Assembly: GCA_030248135.1 (NCBI GenBank)
Contig: JASANC010002691.1
Coordinates: 78,542-142,541 of the forward strand
Length of the DNA: 64,000 nt
Origin: Theristus sp. LFF4_11
Taxonomy: Eukaryota > Nematoda > Chromadorea > Monhysterida > Xyalidae
Reading direction: 5' to 3'
The notes beneath the pieces are model-generated. The model did not search any database, had not been told where the DNA came from, and worked only from the letters and a program-made list of their open reading frames with translations. Below, piece after piece: positions 1 to 11,027 of the stretch. Both the position numbers and the translations under genes were made by a program. Each line of letters opens with the position of its first letter. The first letter of the stretch is position 1.

Positions 1-226
1 GTCCATTGAAAATTCAAACATTCATCAACACAAACACTCAAAACTTAAAATTTAAAAAAAAGCAAAGTGTAATTTAAACGGCCCGCGTTTGAATCTGATT
101 ACGGTAACGCACCAGCCAATCAGCTAATGCCCGAAATTATCCAGTCCGACTATATGCGCGCGTTGAGTTTAGGGACCAAAATGAAAGAGAATACATAAAA
201 GAAAACAAAAACATAAAGAATCTCAC

Positions 227-2492
227 CCATCGTTTCACTTGGTCGTACAACTGCAGCTGCGTCTCTTTCGGTGCTCCGCCGTAGGCCATGCGTTCCCACG
301 TTACGACGAGCGCGTAGTCGGCCGTGAACCCGCGGGCACCCACCATTCCGTGACGAATGTCGCTGAAAAGAAAAACATCGTAAAAGTGAGAAGTTTTCAA
401 AATCCAGCGCGCTGATGCTCCCAATGTTGTTGACTCAAAATTTCTCCAACTTTCATCACCAATACTGAAAATAAGACACCCACGACAAACTTGGTAATCA
501 GATCCAAGAATTCCGGGTCCTCAATCATTCCCGGCGCCGTCCTTAAACGTTGTCCCTTATAGTAGCGTTCCGGAAATAGTCGCCTCTGGTCGCCTGATCT
601 GAATGGGCCCTGTTGTTGTTGTTGTTGCTGCTGTTGTGTGTTGCGAAACAACGTTGACATCGGGTCAGACGGTCGACCGATCATGTTTGGCGGTCTGAAG
701 TGGAGTACCGTTTTGTGTAGCTTGTTTTTGCTTGAAATTTGTTTATATTGAACGGTGAGTTATTGGCAAAGCGTACAGCCACACAAAACCGTGATCGAAA
801 AAGTGAGATAATAATGCAGATCAGACTTATTGGCTGCTCTGCGCCGCTCAGCCAATCAGCTTATGTGATCCGTTCAACTGAAAATTGTGTGATATGGTTC
901 TCTGAATTTATTGGGCCTGGCCATCATCAGATGCAGAAACTGGTGGTAAAGTTGAACAGCTGCGTGTGTCAACACGTTGAAAAATGCCCCGAAGATCGCT
1001 CACCGATGAATTACTCTGTACCAGACATGACTGATGCGACTTTGACCGACGGCCATGAACTCTTGGTCGATCATGAACGCGGCAATGATGCTGGCGTCTG
1101 GCTCTTCCGGCCAGAGCGGGTTCGGGAAGGTGTATGGCGGCTGGATGTAGTACGGGTAGGAGAACGCGACGAAGCCCTCCGGGAAAACCTAAAGGGGGCC
1201 TCCAGGAAGCAGTATTTGATGACCGCGTATTTATGTTTTTTTTAAACGCTACACTAAATACTGCTTCATGAATGCTGCTTCAGTAAAATGTTCTTTTCTA
1301 ATTTAACACACCCAAAAATCGAAACCCATATGTTTTGTAATTATCGTGGGAGGCGCGGCAGCGAACTCCCACAATATTATTTTAGAAAGCTCATTGCAAA
1401 AGTTTCAATCGGCCAAAACTTTTATCATTGGTGATGAAATGACAAAAGCTTTTTGCTGTACAAAGGTAACTAACAGTCTATCCATCGATACCAAAAATGA
1501 AGCATCGCAAGATCCTGTGGTTTAGCAGAACAAAAAAACCCGAAAAAAATCAGGATCTTGTTGTTGTTGTAAATCAACAAGGGTTGATTTTGTATTGAGC
1601 TGATGCGCGTGTACAAAGCGTAGACTTGCACTCACAAAGGTGTAATTGTATCGAAAACCGAAGAACGGCAGAAAAAAGTCCAAATCAATCTGCCTGTCAT
1701 TCCAGGGTCGCCGACTGATGTCAACATCATAATAACCAAATGGATACAGGTGCCACCAGCCTGCAAAGACGAAAAATGAAATCTCACATACAATGTATCA
1801 GTAGCAGGTTAAAAATGTCGTGAAACAAGCTTGTCTAGAAAACATAAAAAAGGTCGAAAAACGTGAAAAGCTGGTCCACGAATCGAAACGTAAAACTTGT
1901 ACAGGAGAAAACAAAATCTGAAAAACGTGATCAGCTGGTCTAGAAGGCATAAAACATGATCAGAACACAAACTAACCAGAACACGAACTAAAGAACACTA
2001 ACAGAATGCGTTAAAATAAAAAAAAACATGAAACTTTTTTATCTGGTAAGCAAAAAACTAGAAAGAAAAACGCAGAAAGCTTGTTTAGAAAACATAAAAC
2101 TGGTTCGAAAACAACCTTAAACAAGCGTAGAAAACAAAAACAACAAAACAAAAACAAGAAAACAAAACAAAACAAAAGTCTTTAGTAGGAATGAAATAAA
2201 AATGACCAGAAGGAAACGCAAAATATAAGCTGTTCAGATTTTGCTCTCTAAGGCTCAAATTTAGTTATTTACCTTCTTCAGCTCGCCTCTCAATGGTCTG
2301 ATCAGGCCTCAATTGCTGTCCAGGCACTTGACCGGGAAGTTGAGGCTGATTATCGAACGGACTAAAAGTAGTGACCGGAAGTGCCTGCTGCTGCTGGTTG
2401 AATGGCAGATCGAAGGGCAGTTGTTGAGCATGGCAAAATGAAAAGAAGATTCCCACGGTGTAGACCAGAAGTGTATGTAATGTTCGTGGCAT
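227..2492 (-). CDS. mesh-like NIDO-domain cell-surface protein, 5' part (partial)
   Basis: The N-terminal 222 codons of a secreted or membrane protein are visible in four exons on the minus strand: 2492-2273, 1760-1636, 1188-1004 and 362-227. All introns are GT-AG and the phases (1, 0, 2, 0) agree. Exon 1 starts at ATG 2492 and encodes a signal peptide (hydrophobic LLVYTVGIFFSFCHAQ) followed by a Gln/Pro-rich stretch. Exons 2-4 encode a NIDO-type domain: GWWHLYPFGYYDVDISRRPW, then GFRYNYTFVFPEGFVAFSYP, and ARGFTADYALVVTWERMAYG. This order and wording match the Drosophila mesh family (NIDO-AMOP-vWD-sushi), a septate-junction protein. The AMOP, vWD, sushi and membrane parts would lie left of position 1. 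A short repeat sits just 5' of exon 3. The domain call rests on recognition by eye; another NIDO protein (SUSD2- or mucin-4-like) is the alternative. Confidence 0.82.
397..684 (-). CDS. hypothetical small membrane protein nested in a mesh-like intron
   Basis: An uninterrupted 95-codon reading frame lies on the same strand as the mesh-like gene, inside its third intron (1003-363). It starts at ATG 684, with a second ATG at 660. It encodes a nine-Gln run near residues 18-26, a basic middle section, and one hydrophobic segment (LITKFVVGVLFSVLVM, about residues 61-76) followed by a short charged tail. The amino-acid mixture looks more protein-like than most chance frames here. Adding it as a mesh exon would break the NIDO domain, which joins perfectly without it. 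It could be a nested single-exon gene, an unannotated alternative exon, or chance. I recognise no family. Confidence 0.3.
   Translation of the reverse strand: MIGRPSDPMSTLFRNTQQQQQQQQQGPFRSGDQRRLFPERYYKGQRLRTAPGMIEDPEFLDLITKFVVGVLFSVLVMKVGEILSQQHWEHQRAGF
1205..1281. repeat. short palindromic repeat (GAAGCAGTATTT family), copy in mesh-like intron 2
   Basis: The two ends are inverted copies: GAAGCAGTATTTGATGAC on the left and an AAATACTGCTTC-type end on the right, around an A/T-rich centre containing TTTAAAC. Related copies lie at 11885-11952, about 15350-15405, 16868-16968 and about 63003-63020. It lies less than 20 bp upstream of the acceptor of mesh-like exon 3, so it occupies the branch-point region of that intron. 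Confidence 0.6.
1790..2170. repeat. irregular tandem repeat and A-rich low-complexity DNA in mesh-like intron 1
   Basis: Imperfect repeats of motifs such as GAAAAACGTGA, AGCTGGTC and AGAAAACATAAAA recur through the interval. It then passes into an AACAAAAC-type low-complexity run at about 2115-2175. It lies wholly inside the first intron of the mesh-like gene (2272-1761). I see no coding signal. Confidence 0.5.
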
Positions 2493-5400
2493 TTTTTTTG
2501 TTTTTTTATTGAAGGTTGCGATTGCAACTTATGTGGCTCTAGGTCATTTTCGGCAGGTTGCCAACGGCAATGTTGATTCTTAAGTCACTGTTTCGGTTTA
2601 AACACACAGTGCAACCAATTGTTCATTATTTTGCAAAGCTCAAACGCTATTATTCCGATGTGTCTGTTTGAGTTTCGTTTAGCTGCTGGTTTGTGGTTAG
2701 TAACGACATCAAACCTCAAAATCAACAAGTTTTCAGAAAGTTGCACAGATAAGATTGTGTGAGCGTGTGTGTACATGTGTGTGTGTGTGTGTGTTTGGTG
2801 CTGTGGTGTGTATGCATTTTTGCCGCAATAACATTGGTTTGTTACACCACTCGACTGTTTTGTTTGAGTCCCAAAGTACAACTTACAACGAAGCTGCAGC
2901 TACCACATACTAGCTACATACATACCACATACCACTCACTGTAGCTAGCTAATTGGCTGCATTTGAATCTTGAGAACACACACTGGTTGGTTTGTTTTCC
3001 GGCGTCAACTCAGCAGTTATTGCTTTCAAAGCCAGCAAGATGCGTATATACATTATTGTAGTTTTGCTGTGTGTAACTTTGATGGAAAGTTGCAACCGCA
3101 CACACACTATGTTTTGTTTGTTCAACTTTGCAAGCAGTACCCACAGTAAACTTTCACGGCACAGTAAACTTTCACGGTTGCAGTGCAACTCAACTGTATC
3201 AATCCTCTGCCGATGCACTGTAAAGCGATGCACATCTGTTTTCATACTGTTTTGCTTGTTGAACTGGCTTTTATGTAAGCTATTTAACCGGCCAGGCAAC
3301 AGTAAGAGTATTCGGGTGGCAGAAGTATTCAAAGTTAAAGAGATGTACGTACGTACATACAAGATGTGTACATGTTATACTAATGACGGAAAACGGGATT
3401 TTTTAGATTTTTTTCAAAATAAATAGCTGAAGCTTTTTCAGGGTTTGAGTTCGAGAGTTTATAAACTTTTCCGATCCGCTGATGTGGTATCGCTCTCTTA
3501 AACAACTGAAAAACCTCAATAGTCAACATTGTGATTTTACTGAACATTTTATCAGACAATTAATCAGCCAAAGCGTTTTAAAGTATTTTTCAGCGCTGAC
3601 GGTTCATAAACGTAAAGCAGATTGTTTTTATTCAACTTTGTCTTCGTCTGATGAAGGTTTCGTAAATTTGAAATGCATTTGTACATGGTATGTTTTGCAA
3701 AGTGCGTCACGTCTCACCCTCCCAATTTCACACATTTCACATGTCATTGAAAAAAGTGCAGATCAACCCGTTACAATACATAAAACTACATATTTTCGTA
3801 GAAATAGGCATTTATGTGACAACGTGAAAGTGCCAGACAAAGACCACCTATGTATCTGCAGTGATTGAGTTGCACAATTTATTTTTGACCAAAAACGTTG
3901 CGACAATCAATCGAAAGTGAAATGCACTTTTTTCACGCTTATACATACTTATGCTGGAAATATTCACGGATTTTTAAATTATTTCCACGAGACACAATGT
4001 CAAAACGGAACTTTTCAGACACAAGATGTAGGTTTTTTGCTCATTCGCAAAATTGTTTCAAAAAACTTTTCTCATACTTTTTTGCTTTTTTTCTTGCATG
4101 ATGTAATAAGTTTGAATGTTGGTCCGGTCTTAAGCATGAAATATAGTAGGTATTATGGGCTATCCAGCCTCAGTGAACTGGAGCAAAGGAACATATACAT
4201 AAAAACGCAACATTTTCATGGCTTTGTCTTGTTTCGTCGAACAGTTCTGATGTTGCTTGCTGGTCAAATCAATCCGTTAACGCTAAAAAAATCAATAAAT
4301 ACTATAGGTAAATTTAAATCCACACGTTTTTAGTAACTACACTACGACAGGTTACCTACCTATGTGCAGCATGTTAGTTTCAAAGGTTTGCATTGTTTGT
4401 TATTGGTACAATATTGTTTATAAAAATCATTGATCATTGCGTTGTATGCGTGTGATTTAATCATAATTGCCGGTCTGCCCTTCGGCCTTAAATCAACTTT
4501 ACGTATCTAAAACTATTTAAACACAATTTTTTTCGAAACATAAACAGGACAGTAAAGAACAAAGATTCTTTGTTATCGTTGTCTGCAAGTTTTCTGTTCT
4601 CAAACTCAGACTCAATTGAGGTTTGTTTGAATATATTTCTCATTTTGGGGAAATTTTCTTTGTTTAAGTTGGTTTTTCGTTATTCCAAAAAAAATAATTT
4701 AACCGTTCGCTGAGACACTAACATATGTTATTTATATCAGCTCTCACACCACAACCACATGTACACTGTGCATGTTGCACATGGCAATCATTGATTAATC
4801 AAGTTTCTGAACGCAAAAGTCTTGCTTTAATTCTGATCTTTTTGGTTAAAACATATAACCGAGTATACGAAACACGCTATGTGTATTCTAAATCACCAAT
4901 ACCAAAATCTTGATCAATAAACGGAGACCATAAAAACGTTGATTGAGTACTGGTTAAAAAAGTTCCTGTTTTTTCGTCACAACAGGGTGCATATTAATGG
5001 ATATACGTTTGGTTTTTGGGCATGTGTTTCAAAATGAAAGATGTACCAATGTACTTTCACTACACGAAACTCTTATTCGGGCATTTCATTTCATTCTGAC
5101 AACATCAGGTTTATCTTTTTTGCCTGGTTTTTCACCCGCTGGCCTCTAATTGTTCTCGACTTTTTATGCATTCATCTTCATACGCAATCAGCGACAGAAA
5201 AAGTTTTTTCTAGTTTCACGCTCGCATTAAAAATGGAATTCTTGCGAATAATCATTCCATACCCACTTTTTTGTTTCAATACGGCGAAAATAGTGCTCGT
5301 TTATCGGCGCAATTGTTCCTAATTTTTCCTGTCCGATAGAATAAAAAATTTTGTTTCACCTTTTTGCGACACTAAATTTTTGCGACACTTTTCGCCTGGA

Positions 5401-7026
5401 TTTTTGTTCCTCGACCTCCTTCCCCGTTCTGTTGCTGATAACTTGGATATGTTTGCAGAAATTCGATTCACTACATTCAAAAAATAGAGTATCATGTCAA
5501 ATCGTCTTAGTTCATTCCTGACAAAAATGCACACGCAGCGGAAATTCCGAATTTCCTTTTCTGTTTCTTTCATGTTCACCCGTTTTGTGTTTCTGTTTTT
5601 AAAGATATGTACAAACTTTGATGTGTTAATTTATCACTTTCCTTCCAGGTGGTGTGTGTGCCATTTGTATAATTGAATGTTTTTCCTTGTATATAACGTC
5701 TTGTGGATATCTGGACAGACATCTTTGTCTAGTTGTTTAAAAGTTTTTGTCTTCCTTAACATAAATTCCATTATTATATTTTTTCTCAATTCAATCCAAT
5801 TCAACCGCACTTGGTACATTGAAACTCGCATGAACAAAAGTTTTCCTTAAAAAACCAGACTTGCTTTGTTTTGTTTTCTATTGTTTATACAACATGTTTC
5901 TCTGTTTTTCTGGTTCAACGAAAACCGAATGCATGCAATGAACGTCCTGCAGTTTCTTTCTATTTTTCAACTCATTCAGCTGTATCAGAAATGTTAAAAT
6001 AAATATAAACTAGACATTACGCAAGAAAACTGGTTCCTTTGTGCGATGGTCATCTGTAACTGTAGGTATGCTGAAGTGACTGAATCAGTGAGACTTGACA
6101 ATCTCTTATACTGTGTGAAGATGTTAAAAAGTAAGCAATCAGGACTTTAAAATTGAGAGACTTTAGAGTTAAAAATAATTTTTTTTAAATAAACCCATAA
6201 GTCGTCTAAAAACTTCAATTAAAACAGTTTTGTTTCATTTAAAAAATCAGTATTTTAACTAATAAACATGTTGACGTTTGCAAAATTTTAACTTCACGAT
6301 TAAACACCGGGATAAACGCGCGCACTTCTAATGACTTTTGAAAAATTCGCCAAATCATAAATCCAACACATCTTCGCGCCATATTGCGATTACAACAGTA
6401 GTGCATGTAACGTAGATTTTTTGATTTGTCGTTACGATACAAGCACACACGTTCAGTGCATGGCCTTTGCCCCGTTCGCAAGAACAATCCGGTATTGTCT
6501 GGGGAGAGATCTTCTTTTTCGTTAAGTATATATTCATGTATTGACAATGACATTTAAAAATACATTTTGTTCTGTGTGCGTGTTCAAATTCAGATAAAAA
6601 TTTCAAAACTCGCAGTGTACACACGCTATGCGAAGTCCAGTTATTTATTATGGAAAAAAGTGCGTGTAAAGTTGTGTGGTCGTAAAAAGTATCGTTTATT
6701 GAACTCAGTTGTCAGGGTGTGAAGTCCTTAGTGCCAAACAAAAACATAAAAACAGCCATCATAACATAACCGACTAAATTTTTCACTATTTTTCAGCAAT
6801 CGTATTCCATTAAGAAAGCAATAAAAGTCAAAAGAAGCGCGACATCCAAAATGTAATGTAAAATATTAATATGGGATGGATATTACTTAGTTATTAGTAT
6901 GGTATTATTATCACACAATGAGAGAAACGATGAAATAAACCGACGATTTTGCGGTTAAATTTGGCGCCTTAACGGAATTGATTTTGAAAATATTGAAAAA
7001 CACTTTCGACACTTGTTCGCCCGATC
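2493..7026. other. intergenic region without a recognised gene, 5' of the mesh-like gene and of the MMP gene
   Basis: The divergent start codons at 2492 (minus) and 7027 (plus) bound this 4.5-kb stretch, which must carry both promoters. It contains a TG-dinucleotide microsatellite at about 2754-2795 and a small duplicated motif (AGTAAACTTTCACGG) near 3144-3178. Open frames of up to 138 codons, for example 3917-4333, show no domain, no codon bias and no splice logic that I can recognise. I see no tRNA-like structure. Confidence 0.6.
2754..2795. repeat. TG-dinucleotide microsatellite
   Basis: A run of GT/TG dinucleotides interrupted by GAGC and TACA lies in the region between the mesh-like and MMP genes. 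Confidence 0.9.
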
Positions 7027-10000
7027 ATGACAACCCGGTGGTCAATGATTATATTTCTGGTCGCGTATGTTGGCGTCGTAACACATATCCACGGTGCCCC
7101 ATTGCCGTCCGGTGTGAAAGTGAGTTTTCGTTTCTTTAAATTTTAATTTGAAGATCCGCTAATATTCTCATATGCTGAGTTCATGGCAAGCAAAATGCAT
7201 TATTCGACTGCATCTAAGTATCGTATTTACTTGAGAACACTGTTTTCGTACTTGATTGAGATCGAGACTAACGTCTGTACGTACAGTCGAACTTTAACTT
7301 AAAGGGAATCAGCTGATTGGTTGGTGGTCACGTGGATGAAAGCATGAATCACGTGACCACTAACGGCTATAAATGCTGATTCCCTATAATTTAGAGTTCG
7401 ACTGTAGATTAATATCTGTCTGGCAAATCAAACGATTATTGCAACATCCAATTTGTTCATTTTCATTTTCCCTGATTTCATCTCATCCAGGCCTATCTAG
7501 TCAAATACGGCTACTTATCGTCGCCGGGGAAGCACAGTTATAACGAGCTACAGACAGCGATCAGCGACTTTCAAGACGATGTCGGTCTGAAAGTGACCGG
7601 AAAACTTTCTGACAGCACGATTAAACTGATGACAAAGCCGAGATGCGGAAATCTAGAGCCACATCATCATTCTTCAGCTTCAACAGACGATCGAACGAGA
7701 AGGAAACGATTCGGTCAGTTTATTATCTTGAACGTGTAACTTTGATTAAATGAAAGCCCGCGTTTTCCTGCGTTTCGGGGTGGAGATCAATGGTTCCGCC
7801 TGATATAACAAAGATGTAGGCCTGTCTTATCAGTTTAACCAAACCAACCAATAAATGGTCAGGTTATAATAAAAGATAGTTTTTGTTTCGCGTTCTTTTG
7901 TTTATCTGCTGAATGTGAAAACTCAACCATTGAATAATCGGGTTAGTAAATAATAGTTAGATTCGAGTTCTTTTGTTTGCATCTGCTTCATGCAACAACT
8001 CAACCAGTCAACGACATTGGCATTTTATTAATATAACCGCTTAATTAATTAATTAAGGGGTTTTTCTGAATGGGTTTTGTCAGAGTGAAACACAACTTTG
8101 TAGTGCCGCATCAACGTCGCTGGCCGCGGAGCGTGCTGACCTGGAAGATCAACGATCCGCAGACGATATTGAAACCGTATGACATGTACATGGTTCGGTG
8201 AGTAGTTTTGTTCGGTTTCTTTTCTTTTTCTCTCTCTTGTTTTTTAGTTCTTAAATGCACGAACATACCGTAGTTCTCAGTTAGTTTGAAATGTCGTGTT
8301 GAGAGTTGAGACTAAACGCTAGAAAGAATCGGGGAAGGGGGGGGGGTACAATTCCGGTCTGCTAATTCCGGCCTGAAAAGTTTCGGCTCTCTCATTCCAG
8401 CCCAAAGAATTCCGGCCCGAAGAATTCTGGCCCAGAGAATTCCGGTCCAAAGAATTCCGGCCCGGAGATTTCGGTCCAATGAATTTCTGCCAGCACGAAC
8501 AATATTAAACCGTACGAAGTTTTTGGTAATAAAATATATCGATGTTCACATGTTACAGTGTATTTTCAATGATGCTTGTCTTGTTTGATTTTTTTGGAAA
8601 GAACACGAGCTTCCATGCCATCCAAAGAAAAAGAAAATGAATTCCTATTGCGTCCATTAATTTTTTCTGTTTTTTTATGTTTCTATCTCTTCAATTTCCC
8701 GATTCTTTGTTCTTTTTCGTGATTCGCAGTTCTGTTCTTTTTTCAGAAACGCATTGACGCGTGCTTTCGACAGTTGGGCGTCGGCTGCTGGATACACAAT
8801 TCGATTTTTTGAAACGCCAGCGAACAGCGACTTCAACACCGACATCACGGTGTTTTTCGCTCGTCATTTCCACAACGACACACTGCCGTTTGATGGGCCC
8901 GGTGAGTGTTTTCTGCTTCCAATGTTTTTTTGATTTCTGGATGATTTCGTGTTTTTCAAAAACAAGGTTTTCGATCAAACGACGACGCTTTCTAGACGAG
9001 CGTTATCTTTTCAATTTCTCAGAATGCTTTTGTTTCAGTGACTTTTTCGATTGCACGTGAATGCAAGAACAACTTAGCGCTGACATTCTCAAGAGATTCG
9101 TTTTTTCGACACTGTCTTGAGACGCATTAGATAGAAAGTTGAAATAAGAAATCACACTTGACCTTGTGACTAGTAATGCGGATGCATGATTTCGTTTTTT
9201 TTCTCGCATTTTCATTCATTCCATTCTTGTGCATCAGTAATGAACGAGCGACTTTCGACACATTCGTGGCCGGCGCACGCGAACTAACGCATCGTTAGAA
9301 CTGATTTTGCATTAAGAAAAAGGAAAACCGGTTAATGAATGTGCACATGACATTTTGATGTAACACGGCTTTGCTCCTTTTTAAAAAAACGCAATGCGCA
9401 AGAAATGTATTAGTAGATATCAACAGAAGATATTCAACAGCGAATTCAACGGTAGTTTCAGTTGTGGTTTTTCTAGTTGTCATTGCCACCGCAAGTGATT
9501 TTGTCGAAAAACAAAACCTGTTGACCGACCTAAATTGCTACGGAAAACTTTACTGACACTGATTGGGTGTCGTTTTTCTGCTACATACCACGAATTTTTA
9601 TTTATTTGACCTTTCGTCACCAACGTTGATTGGGCCATAAGAGGTAGTGTTCACGTCTCGCGCGGAAATAGTTTTTTTCGGCGGAAAAAACGTTGCCGTT
9701 AATGTGTCCGGAAACGATCTGGCAGTGTACGAGAAATCAAGAACATAACATGACTAATTGTTCTGATTGGATGTGCAGGGTTGTTTTGTGTCAAAAAGAA
9801 TTAAAACATTAGCGTCTGAAATTTCAATTGACTAAATTGAAACAACTTTTTCACGTGTTGCATGACTCTTGAACATGTGATCATGCTAATCAAATCATTA
9901 CAATCTAATCAAATATCTTAAGAACTTACATGGATTTACATGGAGTTAAAATGTTCAGACGGTGTCGTCGCGCATGGGTTCTACCCGACCAACGGCAATC

Positions 10001-10577
10001 TGCACTTTGACGCAGACGAAAGGTGGACGCTGAACATGCACAATGGCATCAATCTTTATCAGGTGTGTGTGTGAAGTCCTCCGGAATGTACTGAAAGACA
10101 AGACAAACATGAAATGAAGCTGACAAAAAACTTCCAGACAGCAATGCATGAAATCGGCCACCTACTCGGCCTAAAACATTCTGCTAACTCGCGAGCGGTC
10201 ATGTTCCCGTTGAATCGACCGTACGATCCCGAGTTCCGGTTGAGCGACGACGACGTCAGAGGGATCCGTTATCTGTACATGCCGTGGGCGTGGAATTATT
10301 GTGAGTGGTCAGAATTGTACTGTTTAATGCGGATGTCTTTCTATTTATGTATTTGATTTCCTGGCTGTTTACCGAATAATTTTCTACCGAGCGATAACTG
10401 TTTGATGTTGTTGACAGCGTCATGATGCAACTTCACATCCACGCCTCATGTAAGCCAAGCAATTGTGCAATACAAATTGCAGATCTTCAACAATACACGA
10501 ATCGATGGAAGAAAACGTCGGACAAACACAACGACAGGCGGTCGAAACGACCGGAAATGGACTTTAAACGAACGTGA
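7027..10577 (+). CDS. matrix metalloproteinase (secreted zinc endopeptidase, no hemopexin domain)
   Basis: Seven exons: 7027-7119, 7491-7713, 8086-8197, 8747-8901, 9959-10062, 10138-10300 and 10483-10577. All introns are GT-AG, and the joined frame is 314 aa plus TGA. Residues 1-24 form a signal peptide. The propeptide ends with a cysteine switch PRCG at 81-84. A furin-type site RTRRKR (99-104) suggests intracellular activation. The catalytic domain carries FDGP, HFDADERW and the zinc site HEIGHLLGLKH (233-243; Glu234 catalytic) with the Met-turn RAVMFP at 251. MMPs cleave extracellular-matrix and cell-surface proteins. The protein ends in a basic Lys/Arg-rich tail of about 35 residues, with no hinge or hemopexin repeats, so it is a minimal MMP like MMP-7/26. 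A polyadenylation signal follows at 10640. Introns 1 and 3 hold a MITE and a tandem repeat. Confidence 0.94.
7284..7404. mobile_element. 121-bp palindromic MITE (CAGTCGAACT family), copy 1
   Basis: The ends are CAGTCGAACT and AGTTCGACTG, both flanked by TA, the Tc1/mariner-type target duplication. The subterminal motif AATCAGCTGATTGG and an inner CACGTG-containing palindrome make it nearly self-complementary. It lies in MMP intron 1. Related copies are at 14760-15098, 18883-19069, 38402-38841, 44249-44672 and 61227-61988. Confidence 0.85.
8338..8500. repeat. tandem repeat of a roughly 15-bp unit in MMP intron 3
   Basis: After a G-run come about ten degenerate copies of AAGAATTCCGGCCCG, each centred on the palindrome GAATTC or the motif CCGGCC. 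The array is intronic and non-coding. Confidence 0.85.
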
Positions 10578-10639
10578 AACTGGCACGACATATACAACTG
10601 CAACTGAAGAGCTTGGAGCTCATATGCCGAATGCCACCG

Positions 10640-10645
10640 AATAAA
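10640..10645 (+). terminator. polyadenylation signal of the MMP gene
   Basis: An AATAAA hexamer starts 63 nt after the MMP stop codon, a normal distance for a short 3' UTR. Confidence 0.6.
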
Positions 10646-10740
10646 GCTTTTGAAAAGGCATCTGAACGCGAATGTAACACAAGCGTTCATCTTTCTGACT
10701 GACGTAGATGATACAGTAGAATAATATCTGTTTGTAAAAT

Positions 10741-10808
10741 ACTTGTGAAAACGAATAAATGAGATAGACACTAAATTGTGAAAACGAATAAATGAGATAG
10801 ACACTAAA
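10741..10808. repeat. tandem duplication of about 33 bp, 3' of the MMP gene
   Basis: The segment beginning TGTGAAAACGAATAAATGAG is repeated head to tail. Each copy carries an AATAAA hexamer, so it may supply extra polyadenylation sites between the convergent MMP and lectin genes. Confidence 0.75.
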
Positions 10809-11027
10809 TTAATTCCACGGAAGAATTTCGAATGAAGAGAAAATGACAATAGATGAAGAAAAACAGTTAAAGAGCTCAAAGCTAATCACGGCGAAACAAG
10901 TCAAGTTTTTCAACAAAAACAAAAGTTTTCCACAAGTTTCAATTCTCACATCATTCAATTGCATAAACTTCACTTTTTGTATTCTTTCCGACTCTGACAC
11001 AATTACAAAAATCTCTGAATGACTCTG

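Noticed and set aside
739..1245. 168-codon plus-strand frame opposite the mesh-like gene
   Set aside because: It overlaps the antisense of mesh-like exon 3, which has domain and splice support; this frame is its shadow.
3917..4333. 138-codon plus-strand frame in the first intergenic region
   Set aside because: No recognisable domain, AT-rich composition, no splice or promoter context, and comparable chance frames occur nearby.
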